Assembly (NCBI RefSeq): GCF_046297895.1
Contig: NZ_JBKBHC010000002.1
Span: 186,001 to 250,000, forward strand
Length of the DNA: 64,000 nt
Direction: 5' to 3'
Origin: Ferrovibrio sp046297895
GTDB lineage: Bacteria > Pseudomonadota > Alphaproteobacteria > Ferrovibrionales > Ferrovibrionaceae
Below are positions 1 through 8,118 of the stretch, piece by piece. Under the pieces are notes generated by a model, which saw nothing but the letters and a program-made list of their open reading frames with translations, had not been told where the DNA came from and searched no databases. Made by a program: the position numbers and the translations under genes. The stretch's first letter is position 1; each line of letters begins with the position of its first letter.

Positions 1-101
1 GTGCGCTGAATTTGCTCAGCCACCTGTTCTTGGGTCAGTTGCGCCCGCCGGCGGGCCAAGGAAACCTGGCTACCGATATACTGCTTCAATTGAGGTCCCA
101 T
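1..101 (-). CDS. XRE-family HTH transcriptional regulator, 3' end outside the window
   Basis: Reading the minus strand from the ATG at 101 gives 33 codons that run off the window start. Residues 14-32 read VSLARRRAQLTQEQVAEQI, the classic first half of an XRE/Cro-cI helix-turn-helix (R-x(5)-LTQEQVA-x(2)-I). Only the N-terminus is visible, so effector or dimerisation domains are unknown. A perfect inverted repeat sits immediately upstream of the start codon (104-122), as expected for an autoregulated repressor. It is divergent from the secreted-protein gene at 198, so both may share the control region. Regulators of this kind are common on mobile islands, which fits the recombinase further right. 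Confidence 0.75.
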   Translation of the reverse strand, partial: MGPQLKQYIGSQVSLARRRAQLTQEQVAEQIQR

Positions 102-103
102 GA

Positions 104-122
104 CCCGAATTCTCAATTCGGG
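104..122. promoter_or_regulatory. Perfect inverted repeat, candidate operator of the XRE repressor
   Basis: The sequence is cccgaatt-ctc-aattcggg, an 8-bp perfect dyad with a 3-nt centre, ending 2 bp before the XRE start codon and about 75 bp before the divergent gene. Position and symmetry suggest a dimeric repressor site; no binding evidence exists. Confidence 0.4.
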
Positions 123-197
123 AAAAGGACTTGACCATTAAGTGTAATTCGTTTTTCCTCATCCAGCCGAATTAGACTTCGGGTAAATGAGGGGAAA

Positions 198-911
198 ATG
201 ATCAAAAAATTCAGATACATACTGGCCGCCATTGTCATGGTTCTGGCCGTTGGCCTGAGCCTCGCCGCACAGCCGGCCCTGGCGCAGGCCAAAGCCAAAA
301 AGGCTGAGGAAACCGCCTTCTCGCGGCGGGACTACCGCCTGGGCATCACGCTCACCGAATTCAAAGCCATTCCGCACCCAGACCAGCAGGCCTGGCCCAA
401 TGCATACCCGGTTTGCTCCGATGAAGAGCGAGCAAAGGACAGCCGTTTCGATCGCGCAAACCCGCCGAGCCGGTTTGTGCGGGCCGACGTGATCGGCTGC
501 CACTTCTTCTATGACAGTAAATCCTTCGGGCCTTCGGAAGCTGGGCTGAAGATCAACGATCTGTCCGCTCTGACCACCTTCCTGTTCATCAAGGCTGACG
601 GCGAGGCCGAGCCGAAGCTGTTCTGGATCGTCACTGAGGGGCCTGCTGGGCAATACGACGAGATCATGGATGCCTTTACGGCCGCCTATGGCAAGCCAGC
701 GAGCAAGGGCAATAACACGGTGCAGAACCGGATGGGCGCGGCATTCCAGAATACGACCACACGCTGGGAGAATGGGATCAGCTATATCGAGGCACTGCGT
801 TATGGCGACAACATCCAGCGCTTCCAGATCAACTACGGCTTCAAGCCACTGATGAAGGTCTTCAACCAGCGCCTTGCTGGTGGTGGCTCTGGCGACGCCA
901 AGAAGCTTTAG
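198..911 (+). CDS. Secreted hypothetical protein
   Basis: This is a 237-residue protein with a clear Sec signal peptide: MIKKFRY, a hydrophobic stretch (about 9-24), then QPALAQA with a likely cleavage site near residue 29. The mature part has two cysteines (in YPVCSDEE and IGCHFFYD) that could form a disulfide in the periplasm. I recognise no family. The middle (about 130-190) has a mixed alpha/beta look with an aromatic-rich end. The start at 198 is supported by a GAGGGG Shine-Dalgarno 6 nt upstream. It is divergent from the XRE gene and followed by a stem-loop at 936-962, so it looks like a single-gene transcript. Function unknown. Confidence 0.75.
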   Translation: MIKKFRYILAAIVMVLAVGLSLAAQPALAQAKAKKAEETAFSRRDYRLGITLTEFKAIPHPDQQAWPNAYPVCSDEERAKDSRFDRANPPSRFVRADVIGCHFFYDSKSFGPSEAGLKINDLSALTTFLFIKADGEAEPKLFWIVTEGPAGQYDEIMDAFTAAYGKPASKGNNTVQNRMGAAFQNTTTRWENGISYIEALRYGDNIQRFQINYGFKPLMKVFNQRLAGGGSGDAKKL

Positions 912-935
912 CTACGCCCTCTTCTCCCGGCCCAG

Positions 936-962
936 TGAGCCCGGCCGCGATGGTCGGGCTCA
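936..962 (+). terminator. Stem-loop after the secreted-protein gene, possible terminator
   Basis: An 8-bp perfect stem (tgagcccg / cgggctca) with an 11-nt loop starts 25 nt after the stop codon at 911. It is followed by G-rich sequence rather than a T tract, so it is not a canonical intrinsic terminator; it may instead protect a transcript end. Confidence 0.3.
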
Positions 963-978
963 TGGGGTGGGGGCGTCA

Positions 979-1000
979 GCCTCCTATATTAAGAGGAGGC
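979..1000 (+). promoter_or_regulatory. Hairpin that contains the ribosome-binding site of the next gene
   Basis: gcctcct (979-985) is the exact reverse complement of aggaggc (994-1000), giving a 7-bp stem with an 8-nt AU-rich loop. The 3' arm is the Shine-Dalgarno sequence of the gene starting at 1004, so the folded RNA would hide the ribosome-binding site. Translation could therefore depend on unfolding, for instance by temperature, a ligand, a small RNA or coupling to upstream translation. Confidence 0.45.
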
Positions 1001-1003
1001 ACT

Positions 1004-1246
1004 ATGTCCAAACTACGCAAACCAACGACCAGATCCAAATCTGCTGCTAGCGATACACTCGCTACCCTCTACTGCCTGCGCAGCATGACTTCCTTTATCC
1101 AGGCTTGGATCGAGGAAGCCATCGCCCGGATTCACTCGGGCGATGAGGCTGGCGCTAAGAATGCCATTTCGGGCCTCGACGTCATATTGGCCGAAATGCT
1201 GCAGGCGTATCGCGAAATCACCCCAGCAAATGAGGAAACGACCTGA
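1004..1246 (+). CDS. Small hypothetical protein (80 aa)
   Basis: Start chosen at the ATG at 1004 because AAGAGGAGG (991-999) lies 4 nt upstream; an in-frame extension to 935 would pass through the upstream stem-loop and is unlikely. The N-terminus is basic and Ser/Thr-rich (MSKLRKPTTRSK), followed by two predicted helices, one around LYCLRSMTSFIQAWIEEAI and one around ISGLDVILAEMLQAYREI. No transmembrane segment or known motif is seen. Its size and helical make-up would suit a small island-borne protein, but the function is unknown. Confidence 0.55.
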   Translation: MSKLRKPTTRSKSAASDTLATLYCLRSMTSFIQAWIEEAIARIHSGDEAGAKNAISGLDVILAEMLQAYREITPANEETT

Positions 1247-1384
1247 TGTGATTGAGTCGGCTAGAGTTTAATAACTAATCGCTGCATAAACTTAGGAAGA
1301 TATCTAGTTTTGTGACCACGTGGCGCGCCTGCTAGGCGCCATTTGCATTCATGCGCTGGCAGACGCCCATATAAAATTGCCCCA

Positions 1385-1732
1385 TCAAAGCGCCCATACT
1401 TTGATAGCGGCCTTTGCCATGTCCTTCTGTCTCTGCTCAATCTCGGCACTCGTCCAGCCCTTCCATTCGGTTTGATTGGAAAGAGCTTGTGCTGATGGCA
1501 AAGCAGTATCTTTGTAACATTTGATCGTACTGATCTTTCCTTTGGCATTCTTGAAAGTTCCAGTCTGCTTGACTCCAAATTCGTGGCTCTCAACGGATCT
1601 ATTTACGTCACTATCAAGAATGACCAGATTGCCAAGTCGGTTTACAAGGCTGCGGTGAAGATCGGGATTGGTCCTGGCCCATGACCACTCATGAGTGCGT
1701 CCCTTCGCATTGGAAAGCCGCTGCGGCAAGAT
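1385..1732 (-). pseudogene. C-terminal fragment of a GmrSD/SspE-like DUF1524 nuclease
   Basis: The minus strand encodes about 115 residues resembling the end of a DUF1524 HNH-type domain: ILPQ, then LVNRLGNLVILDSDVNRS, an EF..K element, a W near TEWKGW, and a final IEQRQKDMA..A stretch before the stop at 1385. The N-terminal DUF262 NTPase domain is absent; homology stops near 1732, where a methyltransferase reading frame begins on the other strand. Where the family normally has His before ILPQ there is Arg-Asn-Arg, because the junction falls there. I infer a remnant left by a deletion. DUF262-DUF1524 proteins act in restriction of modified or phosphorothioated DNA. An open frame continues to 1822, but that part is antisense to the methyltransferase. 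Confidence 0.55.
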
Positions 1733-3078
1733 ACGGTTGCGGTCTCGGAGACGATTTGCGGTTTCTGGCGGCTCTAGGCATAAAGGGTGATGGTTGGGAC
1801 CCAAATCATCGACCACATACACTTCTACGCAAGACGCCGGTAGTCAATCTTGGTTATGTGATAAACGTAATCGAGAACCCCACAGAGCGGCAAGAAGTTC
1901 TGCTCAAGGCTTGGGCACTTACAAAGGAAGTGCTTATTATCAGTGCGCGATTAGCAATTGAGGCGAAGTTTCTTGGTGAGACGCAACTCTTTGCAGACGG
2001 TTACCTAACCGGTAGAGGGACATTTCAGAAGCTCTACGAGCAGCAGGAATTACGCACCTGGATTGATAATACACTGGGGATTTCCTGCTTCCCTGCTGCA
2101 CCGGGTGTCTTTTATGCATTCCGGGATGAACAAGTACTGAACGCGTTTGCAGCCTCTCGGTATCAACGCCGTCTCTCGGCGCCAAGGATAGATAGGTCTG
2201 AACAATTCTACCGTGAACACGCTGATGCATTGCAGCCGCTTATTGAGTTTGTTAGCGAGCGCGGTCGCCTGCCTGCAGAAGACGAGCTTACAAATGCAGA
2301 TATGGTTCGCAATATCTTCGGCTCAATTCGCCGGGCTTTTGGAGTGGTTAGAAGAGTTACCGCCTCACAAAAGTGGTCCGATATTACGGAAAAGCGCAAA
2401 GAAGATTTACTTATCTATCTCGCGCTCACACGGTTTGGAGGCCGGCCAGCTTTTAGCAAACTGTCTCGAGCGATCCAGGGCGATGTAAAGGGTCTTTTCG
2501 GAACCTATCGCGGTGGCTGCAGCGAGGCAGACGGCCTTCTATATTCTCTAGGAAGACCTGGTACGACACAGACAGAAATGCAGCGGTCAGAAATCGGAAA
2601 GCTAACGCCCTCGGCACTATACGTTCATGTTAGTGCGCTGCCAGCTCTCTCACCCATTTTACGGCTATTTGAAGGCTGTGCCCGAGCCTACCTCGGTGAG
2701 GTGGAAGGTGCGAACATCATTAAGCTGCACCGCGACGAGCCAATCGTATCCTACCTCTCTTACCCGGATTTCGAAGCGAATCCACATCCAGCCTTGGCGC
2801 TATCCCTTACAGTGCATCTACAAACCTTCCGCATTCGCGTGCGCGATTATCGCGCTCAGGAAAATGCCCCTATCCTGCACCGCAAGGAACTATTCGTGGC
2901 ACCGCAGCATCCACTGCATGCCAAGTTCGCACGTCTGACCCGAATTGAGGAATCAAAAGGCCTGTATAGTGAAACAAACAAAATTGGTTTACGTGAGGAC
3001 TGGAACCGACTTCTCCGTGAGAAAGGTCTTGCGTTAAAGGGACATCGACTGATGTCAGCAGCCAAGACCAAGTCCTAG
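1681..3078 (+). CDS. 5'-truncated DNA phosphorothioation-associated putative methyltransferase
   Basis: The frame matches, from memory, the family annotated as DNA phosphorothioation-associated putative methyltransferase. Features seen are a SAM motif I remnant YGCGLGDD (residues 18-25), GWDPNHRP, VVNLGYVINVIENP, a TFQKLYEQQEL segment, VFYAFRDE, a KLTPSALYVH core, YLSYPDFEANPHPAL and a C-terminal ILHRKELFV. Homology starts only at about 1732; roughly 40-50 N-terminal residues that normally precede FDYGCG are missing, replaced by antisense of the DUF1524 fragment. The ATG at 1681 has no convincing Shine-Dalgarno, so expression is doubtful. Base composition is AT-richer than the chromosome, consistent with transfer. 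The gene may be decaying or rescued from a chance start. Confidence 0.6.
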   Translation: MTTHECVPSHWKAAAARYGCGLGDDLRFLAALGIKGDGWDPNHRPHTLLRKTPVVNLGYVINVIENPTERQEVLLKAWALTKEVLIISARLAIEAKFLGETQLFADGYLTGRGTFQKLYEQQELRTWIDNTLGISCFPAAPGVFYAFRDEQVLNAFAASRYQRRLSAPRIDRSEQFYREHADALQPLIEFVSERGRLPAEDELTNADMVRNIFGSIRRAFGVVRRVTASQKWSDITEKRKEDLLIYLALTRFGGRPAFSKLSRAIQGDVKGLFGTYRGGCSEADGLLYSLGRPGTTQTEMQRSEIGKLTPSALYVHVSALPALSPILRLFEGCARAYLGEVEGANIIKLHRDEPIVSYLSYPDFEANPHPALALSLTVHLQTFRIRVRDYRAQENAPILHRKELFVAPQHPLHAKFARLTRIEESKGLYSETNKIGLREDWNRLLREKGLALKGHRLMSAAKTKS

Positions 3079-3376
3079 ACAATGGATAGTCCCTTCTTAT
3101 TTCTCCCGCTTAAACGTTAGAACCTTCATCGATCCGAAGCGTAAGCTAAATGTGCGCACAGGTCAGAGGGACCTTTCACCTGCGCATGTATTTGGCGTTA
3201 AAGATTTGCCTAATTTAATGCATCAGCTTCTCAAGGTTGTGAGAAAATGGCTGAGTTTCTGGCAGAAAACCTGATTATTGCCTCGCCCAAACCTCTCTTA
3301 TCCGTGCCTTTGGAGCACATTCCGCTGGCTATGTCGGCCACGGTAAGCATGTATGGGCCTCAAAGGAGGGCCGTAC
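3079..3376. other. Intergenic, AT-rich, no convincing gene
   Basis: About 300 bp separate the methyltransferase remnant from the recombinase module. An imperfect hairpin pairs atgtgcgca with tgcgcatgt around 3150-3190. A 57-codon frame from 3247 is present but lacks support. No promoter could be assigned with confidence. Confidence 0.4.
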
Positions 3377-3856
3377 ATGTTGGACTCGGCTCGGGGTCAG
3401 AAAGGCCGCATAGCGGCTGAAATCAAGAAACTCGAAGAGCTATCGACGGCGCAGTTAAAGCAGCGCTGGCATCGGAAATGGCCCGTTCAGCTTCCCAAGC
3501 AGGTCAGCCGCGAGCTTCTAGTTCTAAGTTTGGCCGGGGAACTCCAGGCTACAGAATTCGGCGGCTTGCCGCGGGAGCTTCAGCGACAAATCGACACGCT
3601 CGCCGGCGATCTGAAGCGGTCTGGCAAGATAGATAACAACACTCCCATCCGCATCAAGCCGGGCACGCGGCTGGTACGGGAATGGCAAGGCGAGCGCCAT
3701 GAGGTCACGGTGCTTGAGAAGCGCTTCACATACAAAAACAAGCAGTTCGACAGCCTCTCTGAGATAGCCCGAGAGATCACCGGCACCCGCTGGTCCGGCC
3801 CGGTCTTCTTCGGGCTGAAGAAAGTTTCTCGCCCGCGCGTGTCCGTCGATGCCTAA
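3377..3856 (+). CDS. DUF2924 domain protein
   Basis: This is a 159-residue basic protein of the DUF2924 family, recognisable from RIKPGTRLVREWQGERHEVTV, the Y-K-N-K-x-F-x-SLSEIAREITGTRWSGP element and the closing FFGL. The start at 3377 is preferred over one 24 nt upstream because AAAGGAGGG (3362-3370) is correctly spaced. Its stop overlaps the recombinase start by 8 nt, indicating translational coupling. DUF2924 genes typically precede large serine recombinases in alphaproteobacteria; an accessory DNA-binding role in recombination is my inference. The family has no established activity that I know of. Confidence 0.85.
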   Translation: MLDSARGQKGRIAAEIKKLEELSTAQLKQRWHRKWPVQLPKQVSRELLVLSLAGELQATEFGGLPRELQRQIDTLAGDLKRSGKIDNNTPIRIKPGTRLVREWQGERHEVTVLEKRFTYKNKQFDSLSEIAREITGTRWSGPVFFGLKKVSRPRVSVDA

Positions 3857-5519
3857 CCTGCGCTGCGCGATCTACACCCGTAAGTCCTCCGAAGAAGGAC
3901 TAGAGCAGGATTTCAACTCGCTCGACGCCCAGCGTGAGGCCTGCGCCTCCTTCATACAAAGCCAGCGGCATGAAGGCTGGACACTGATCCCAGGCAGCTA
4001 CGACGACGGCGGGTTATCGGGAGGGACGATGAACCGTCCTGCCCTGCAACGTCTTCTCGACGATATTGAGAAGGGCCTGGTCGATGTCGTGGTGGTATAC
4101 AAGGTAGATCGACTGACACGCTCGCTCTCCGACTTCGCTAGGATTGTGGAGATTTTCGACAAGAAAGGGGTGTCCTTTGTATCGGTCACCCAGCAGTTTA
4201 ATACCACCAGCTCCATGGGTCGTCTGACGCTGAACGTCCTGCTCTCCTTCGCGCAATTTGAGCGTGAAGTGACGGGCGAGCGCATCCGAGACAAAGTCGC
4301 TGCTTCACGCCGCAAAGGCATCTTCATGGGTGGCAACATTCCGCTGGGATACGACCTGGATAATCGGAAGCTGGTGGTCAATCAGGCCGACGCTAGGTTC
4401 GTGCGGTGGATCTTCGACCGCTATCTGGAGCTCGGCAATGCCTCGCTGCTCAAGGCTGAGCTCGACCGGGATGACATCAAGACGAAGGCGCGCGTTAGCA
4501 AAACTGGTCGGGATATGGGCGGCACGCCTTACACCCGGGGCGTGCTCTACTACATCCTCAAGAACCGCGCCTATATCGGTGAGGCTGTCCATAAGGGGAG
4601 ATCCTATCCAGGCGAGCACATCGCCATTGTCGACCAGGATGTCTTCGACAAAGTCCAAGCCCTGATATCGACCAACCGTCGGGACCACATCACCAAGAGC
4701 CGGACCTTGGATCCCAGCCTCCTGGCTGGCCTGGTTTATGACCACTATGGCCGCCGTCTCTCCCCCAGCCATACAAACAAGAATGGCCTGCGATACCGCT
4801 ATTATGTCTCCGGACCGGCAAAGAGCCATGGACAGAATCTGCGCGCGATCCGTGTGGCTGCAGGCGACCTGGAGCAGCTCATCATCGACCGCCTTGTGGG
4901 CATTCTGAACTCACCACAGCGATTGACGGAGATTCTGAGTGTCGATGGATTGACCGAGGGCCATACGCTTAAAGCTCGCGAGGCGCTGATCGGATCGCCT
5001 CAGGTGGCCGCAGAGGTGCTTAAGCGGATCGTCTATAAAGTCATCGTCGGCCAAGAGGAATTGACTCTCCAGATCGATAAGGCCGGCCTTGCCGGCACCT
5101 GCGGTCTGGGCGATGTCAGCCGGCCCCGGGGGGCGAAGGAGCAGGTCTACTCCATGACCTTCAAAGCCAGTTTCCGCCGGATCGGCAGCGAGACCAAGCT
5201 GATCGTCAATGATGGGCAAGCAGGCAATGAAAAACCTCGCCGCGATCCAGCACTCATTAAAGCGCTGGCGAGGGCACATGCCTGGGCCAAGCAGCTGCAT
5301 GCTGGCAAGGTCAGGTCGCTGAATGAGATTGCTGTGGCCGATGGCCTCACCCGAGGCTATGTGTCGGCCATCATCAGGATGGCTTACCTGGCGCCGGACA
5401 TCACCGAGGCCATCCTTGAAGGCCGCCAGCCGCAGACCCTGATGCTCAAGGACATGATGCGGACCATTCCGCCGAATTGGACCGACCAGCGCCGCATGTT
5501 CGGCTTCACCGCGGCCTGA
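3849..5519 (+). CDS. Large serine recombinase (site-specific integrase/resolvase)
   Basis: The protein has 556 residues. The N-terminal resolvase domain (about 4-150) shows the nucleophile motif YTRKSS with Ser13, the YKVDRLTRSLSDFA segment and SFAQFEREVTGERIRDK, leading into the long helix. The recombinase domain follows (about 165-290, GNIPLGYDL ... GVLYYILKNRAYIGE). The usual zinc-ribbon cysteines are not evident. The C-terminal part ends in a probable extra DNA-binding helix-turn-helix (LNEIAVADGLTRGYVSAIIRMAYLAP). It overlaps the DUF2924 gene. No large open transposition cargo is attached on its right, where a tRNA-Ser gene begins 245 bp later. It is intact by length and motif, so it could mobilise the island. 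Confidence 0.93.
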   Translation: MPNLRCAIYTRKSSEEGLEQDFNSLDAQREACASFIQSQRHEGWTLIPGSYDDGGLSGGTMNRPALQRLLDDIEKGLVDVVVVYKVDRLTRSLSDFARIVEIFDKKGVSFVSVTQQFNTTSSMGRLTLNVLLSFAQFEREVTGERIRDKVAASRRKGIFMGGNIPLGYDLDNRKLVVNQADARFVRWIFDRYLELGNASLLKAELDRDDIKTKARVSKTGRDMGGTPYTRGVLYYILKNRAYIGEAVHKGRSYPGEHIAIVDQDVFDKVQALISTNRRDHITKSRTLDPSLLAGLVYDHYGRRLSPSHTNKNGLRYRYYVSGPAKSHGQNLRAIRVAAGDLEQLIIDRLVGILNSPQRLTEILSVDGLTEGHTLKAREALIGSPQVAAEVLKRIVYKVIVGQEELTLQIDKAGLAGTCGLGDVSRPRGAKEQVYSMTFKASFRRIGSETKLIVNDGQAGNEKPRRDPALIKALARAHAWAKQLHAGKVRSLNEIAVADGLTRGYVSAIIRMAYLAPDITEAILEGRQPQTLMLKDMMRTIPPNWTDQRRMFGFTAA

Positions 5520-5763
5520 TCCTCACTCAAAGCTGGAGAATGATTCGGGCCGTGCAGCGCATGGCCCGCACTCGTACAGCGGCAGAAATTCAAAACGAGA
5601 CTTCGTGGTAGGGGTCCGGAGAAAACCGGCCATTCAGCCAGCCAATGGCGGCCGAAATCCCGCCCCGAAGCGTCGATCTCCGGGGCCACATATGCGCAAA
5701 GCGCGCGGAATGTTTGATGATTTGCCGCCCCGCGGAGAACCCGTTCTCCAAGGGCTGACTAGG
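5520..5763. other. Island/chromosome boundary region with a hairpin
   Basis: Between the recombinase stop and the 3' end of tRNA-Ser there is no gene. A 6-bp perfect hairpin ggagaa-cccg-ttctcc lies at 5734-5749, just downstream of the tRNA on the minus strand; it lacks a T tract but could help end the tRNA transcript. An attachment site could also lie here. Confidence 0.35.
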
Positions 5764-5854
5764 TGGCGGAGGGAGTGGGATTCGAACCCACGATACCCTT
5801 TTGAGGTATACACACTTTCCAGGCGTGCGCCTTCGACCACTCGGCCATCCCTCC
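5764..5854 (-). tRNA. tRNA-Ser (anticodon GGA), CCA encoded
   Basis: Reading the minus strand from 5854, the acceptor GGAGGGA pairs perfectly with TCCCTCC before the G discriminator and an encoded CCA (5766-5764). The anticodon loop CTGGAAA gives GGA, decoding UCC/UCU. The long variable arm (about 15 nt between anticodon and T stems) and the TTCGAAT T-loop are typical of class II tRNA-Ser. The total is 91 nt. The 3' end faces the recombinase island, which is the usual side for integrations. Confidence 0.95.
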
Positions 5855-5955
5855 GGCGCGGGGCGGCACTATACCCGCCGGACACGAATTTGCAATCGGC
5901 CCACGGGACGGCGTAAAGTCTTGGGCGGACGAGCGGATTCACCAGGGGGAGCGCC

Positions 5956-6267
5956 GTGTTGCTGGGACGGATTCTGGGCTGGCTGCTGCTGGCGCTGGCC
6001 ATGCTGGCGCTGGGCGGCGACGGCCTGCGCTGGCTGGAAAGCGGCCGGCTGACGCTGATCACGCTCCGCGACTTCTGGCTGCATTTCCAGCCCGACGGCC
6101 CCGCCCTGTTGCAGAGCCTGCTGCCGCCCGTGCTGTGGGACCCGGCGGTGGTGACGATCCTGACCTGGCCGGCCGGCATCGCCCTGGGCGCGCTGGGCCT
6201 GATCCTGCTGATCCTGTTCCGCAGGCGGCCGCCAAAACGGCGCCAGCGCTTTGGCGCTCTTGCCTAG
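5956..6267 (+). CDS. Small two-helix membrane protein
   Basis: A 103-residue protein starting at GTG 5956 behind AGGGGGA (5943-5949). The first hydrophobic segment is residues 3-22 (LGRILGWLLLALAMLALGG), the second about 66-91 (VVTILTWPAGIALGALGLIL), followed by a positively charged tail RRRPPKRRQR. The intervening loop (RLTLITLRDFWLHFQP) is amphipathic. It is convergent with lepA, leaving only 20 bp. I recognise no named family; it is probably an inner-membrane protein of unknown role. Confidence 0.65.
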   Translation: MLLGRILGWLLLALAMLALGGDGLRWLESGRLTLITLRDFWLHFQPDGPALLQSLLPPVLWDPAVVTILTWPAGIALGALGLILLILFRRRPPKRRQRFGALA

Positions 6268-6287
6268 GGTCGCGCTGACTTTAAGGC

Positions 6288-8093
6288 TCAGTTGTCCGAG
6301 ATCTTGAGCGCGGCGATGAAGGCTTCCTGCGGGATCTCCACATTGCCCACATTGCGCATGCGCTTCTTGCCCTCTTTCTGCTTCTCCAGCAGCTTGCGCT
6401 TGCGGCTGATGTCGCCGCCGTAGCATTTCGCCAGCACGTCCTTGCGCAGGGCCGAGATGTCCTCGCGCGCGATGATGCGCCCGCCGATGGCCGCCTGGAT
6501 GGCGATCTTGAACATCTGGCGCGGGATCAGCTCCTTGAGCCGTTCGCAGAGCTGGCGGCCGCGCGCCTCGGCGCGGGCCGAGTGCACGATGGTGGCGAGC
6601 GCATCGACATTCTCGCCATTGACCAGGATGGTCATCTTCACCAGCTGGCCCGGCTCGTAGCCGTCCATCTGGTAGTCGAAGCTGGCATAGCCGCGGCTGA
6701 CCGACTTGAGCCGGTCGTAGAAATCGAACACCACCTCGTTCAGCGGCAGGCGATAGACCACCATGGCGCGGTTGCCGACATAGGTGAGCTCGATCTGGCG
6801 GCCGCGCTTTTCCTCGCACAGTTTCAGGATGCTGCCCAGATGCTCGTCGGGCACCATGATGGACGCCTTGATCCAGGGCTCGTCGATATGGTCGATCAGC
6901 ATCGGATCGGGCATGTCGGCCGGATTGTGCACTTCCTGCATCGAGCCGTCGGTCATATGCACGTGATAGATCACGCTGGGCGCGGTGGTGATCAGGTCGA
7001 GGTTGAACTCGCGCTCCAGCCGCTCCTGGATGATTTCCAGATGCAGCAGGCCGAGAAAGCCGCAGCGGAAGCCGAAACCGAGCGCGGCCGAGCTTTCCAT
7101 CTCGAAATGGAAGCTGGCATCGTTGAGCCGCAGCTTGGCCAGGCTTTCGCGCAGTTCGGGGAAGGCGCTGGCATCGACCGGGAACAGGCCGCAGAACACC
7201 ACGGGGATGGACGGCTTGAAGCCCGGCAGGGCCTCGGCGGCCGGCCGCTTCTCGTCGGTGATGGTGTCGCCGACGCTGGTATCTGCCACTTCCTTGATGG
7301 CAGCGGTGAAAAAGCCCATCTCGCCGGGGCCGAGTTCGTCCACCATCACCTTCTTGGGCGTGGTGACGCCGACGCGTTCCACCAGATGCACGGCGCCCGA
7401 CGACATGAACTTGATCTTCATGCCCTTGCGGATCGTACCGTCGATCACACGGAACAGCACCACGACGCCCAGATAGGCGTCATACCAGCTATCCACCAGC
7501 AGCGCCTTGAGCGGCGCGTTGCGGTCGCCCTTGGGCGCCGGCAGGCGGTTGACCAGCGCCTCCAGCACCAGGTCGATGCCGATGCCGGTCTTGGCCGAGA
7601 TCGGCACGGCGTCACTTGCATCCAGGCCGATCACATCCTCGATCTGTTGCTTCACGCGGTCGGGGTCGGCCGCCGGCAGGTCGATCTTGTTCAGCACCGG
7701 CACGATTTCGTGGTTGGCGTCGAGCGCCTGATACACGTTGGCCAGCGTCTGTGCCTCCACGCCCTGGCTGGCATCGACCACCAGCAGCGAGCCCTCGCAG
7801 GCGGCGAGCGAACGACTGACCTCGTAGGCGAAGTCGACATGGCCGGGCGTGTCCATGAGGTTGAGCACGTAGGTCTTGCCGTCCTTGGCCGTGTAGTTCA
7901 GGCGCACGGTCTGCGCCTTGATGGTGATGCCGCGCTCCTTCTCGATGTCCATGCTGTCGAGGACCTGCTCGCTCATCTCGCGCTTTTCCAGCGCGCCGCA
8001 GGCCTCGATCAGGCGGTCGGCCAGCGTGGACTTGCCATGGTCGATATGGGCGATGATCGAGAAGTTGCGGATCAGGGACAGGTCGGTGGCCAC
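6288..8093 (-). CDS. lepA: Translation elongation factor 4 (LepA)
   Basis: The 601-residue length is standard for EF4, the ribosomal back-translocase GTPase. The G domain has the P-loop AHIDHGKS (15-22), ERGITIKA switch I, DTPGH (81-85) and NKID (135-138). Domains II, III and V follow, and the LepA-specific C-terminal domain ends in GGDISRKRKLLEKQKEGKKR, a conserved tail. The start is GTG at 8093. It lies 25 nt downstream of the thioesterase gene in the same direction and is probably cotranscribed. No unusual residues were noticed. Confidence 0.97.
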   Translation of the reverse strand: MATDLSLIRNFSIIAHIDHGKSTLADRLIEACGALEKREMSEQVLDSMDIEKERGITIKAQTVRLNYTAKDGKTYVLNLMDTPGHVDFAYEVSRSLAACEGSLLVVDASQGVEAQTLANVYQALDANHEIVPVLNKIDLPAADPDRVKQQIEDVIGLDASDAVPISAKTGIGIDLVLEALVNRLPAPKGDRNAPLKALLVDSWYDAYLGVVVLFRVIDGTIRKGMKIKFMSSGAVHLVERVGVTTPKKVMVDELGPGEMGFFTAAIKEVADTSVGDTITDEKRPAAEALPGFKPSIPVVFCGLFPVDASAFPELRESLAKLRLNDASFHFEMESSAALGFGFRCGFLGLLHLEIIQERLEREFNLDLITTAPSVIYHVHMTDGSMQEVHNPADMPDPMLIDHIDEPWIKASIMVPDEHLGSILKLCEEKRGRQIELTYVGNRAMVVYRLPLNEVVFDFYDRLKSVSRGYASFDYQMDGYEPGQLVKMTILVNGENVDALATIVHSARAEARGRQLCERLKELIPRQMFKIAIQAAIGGRIIAREDISALRKDVLAKCYGGDISRKRKLLEKQKEGKKRMRNVGNVEIPQEAFIAALKISDN

Positions 8094-8118
8094 AGCGGAC
8101 TCGTTTCCAGCGCGTGTT

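Noticed and set aside
1261..1593. A 110-codon minus-strand frame overlapping the DUF1524 fragment
   Set aside because: Different frame from the recognisable DUF1524 remnant and no motif of its own.
3247..3420. A 57-codon frame just before the DUF2924 gene
   Set aside because: No good ribosome-binding site, overlaps the DUF2924 start, no motif; kept only as a remark.
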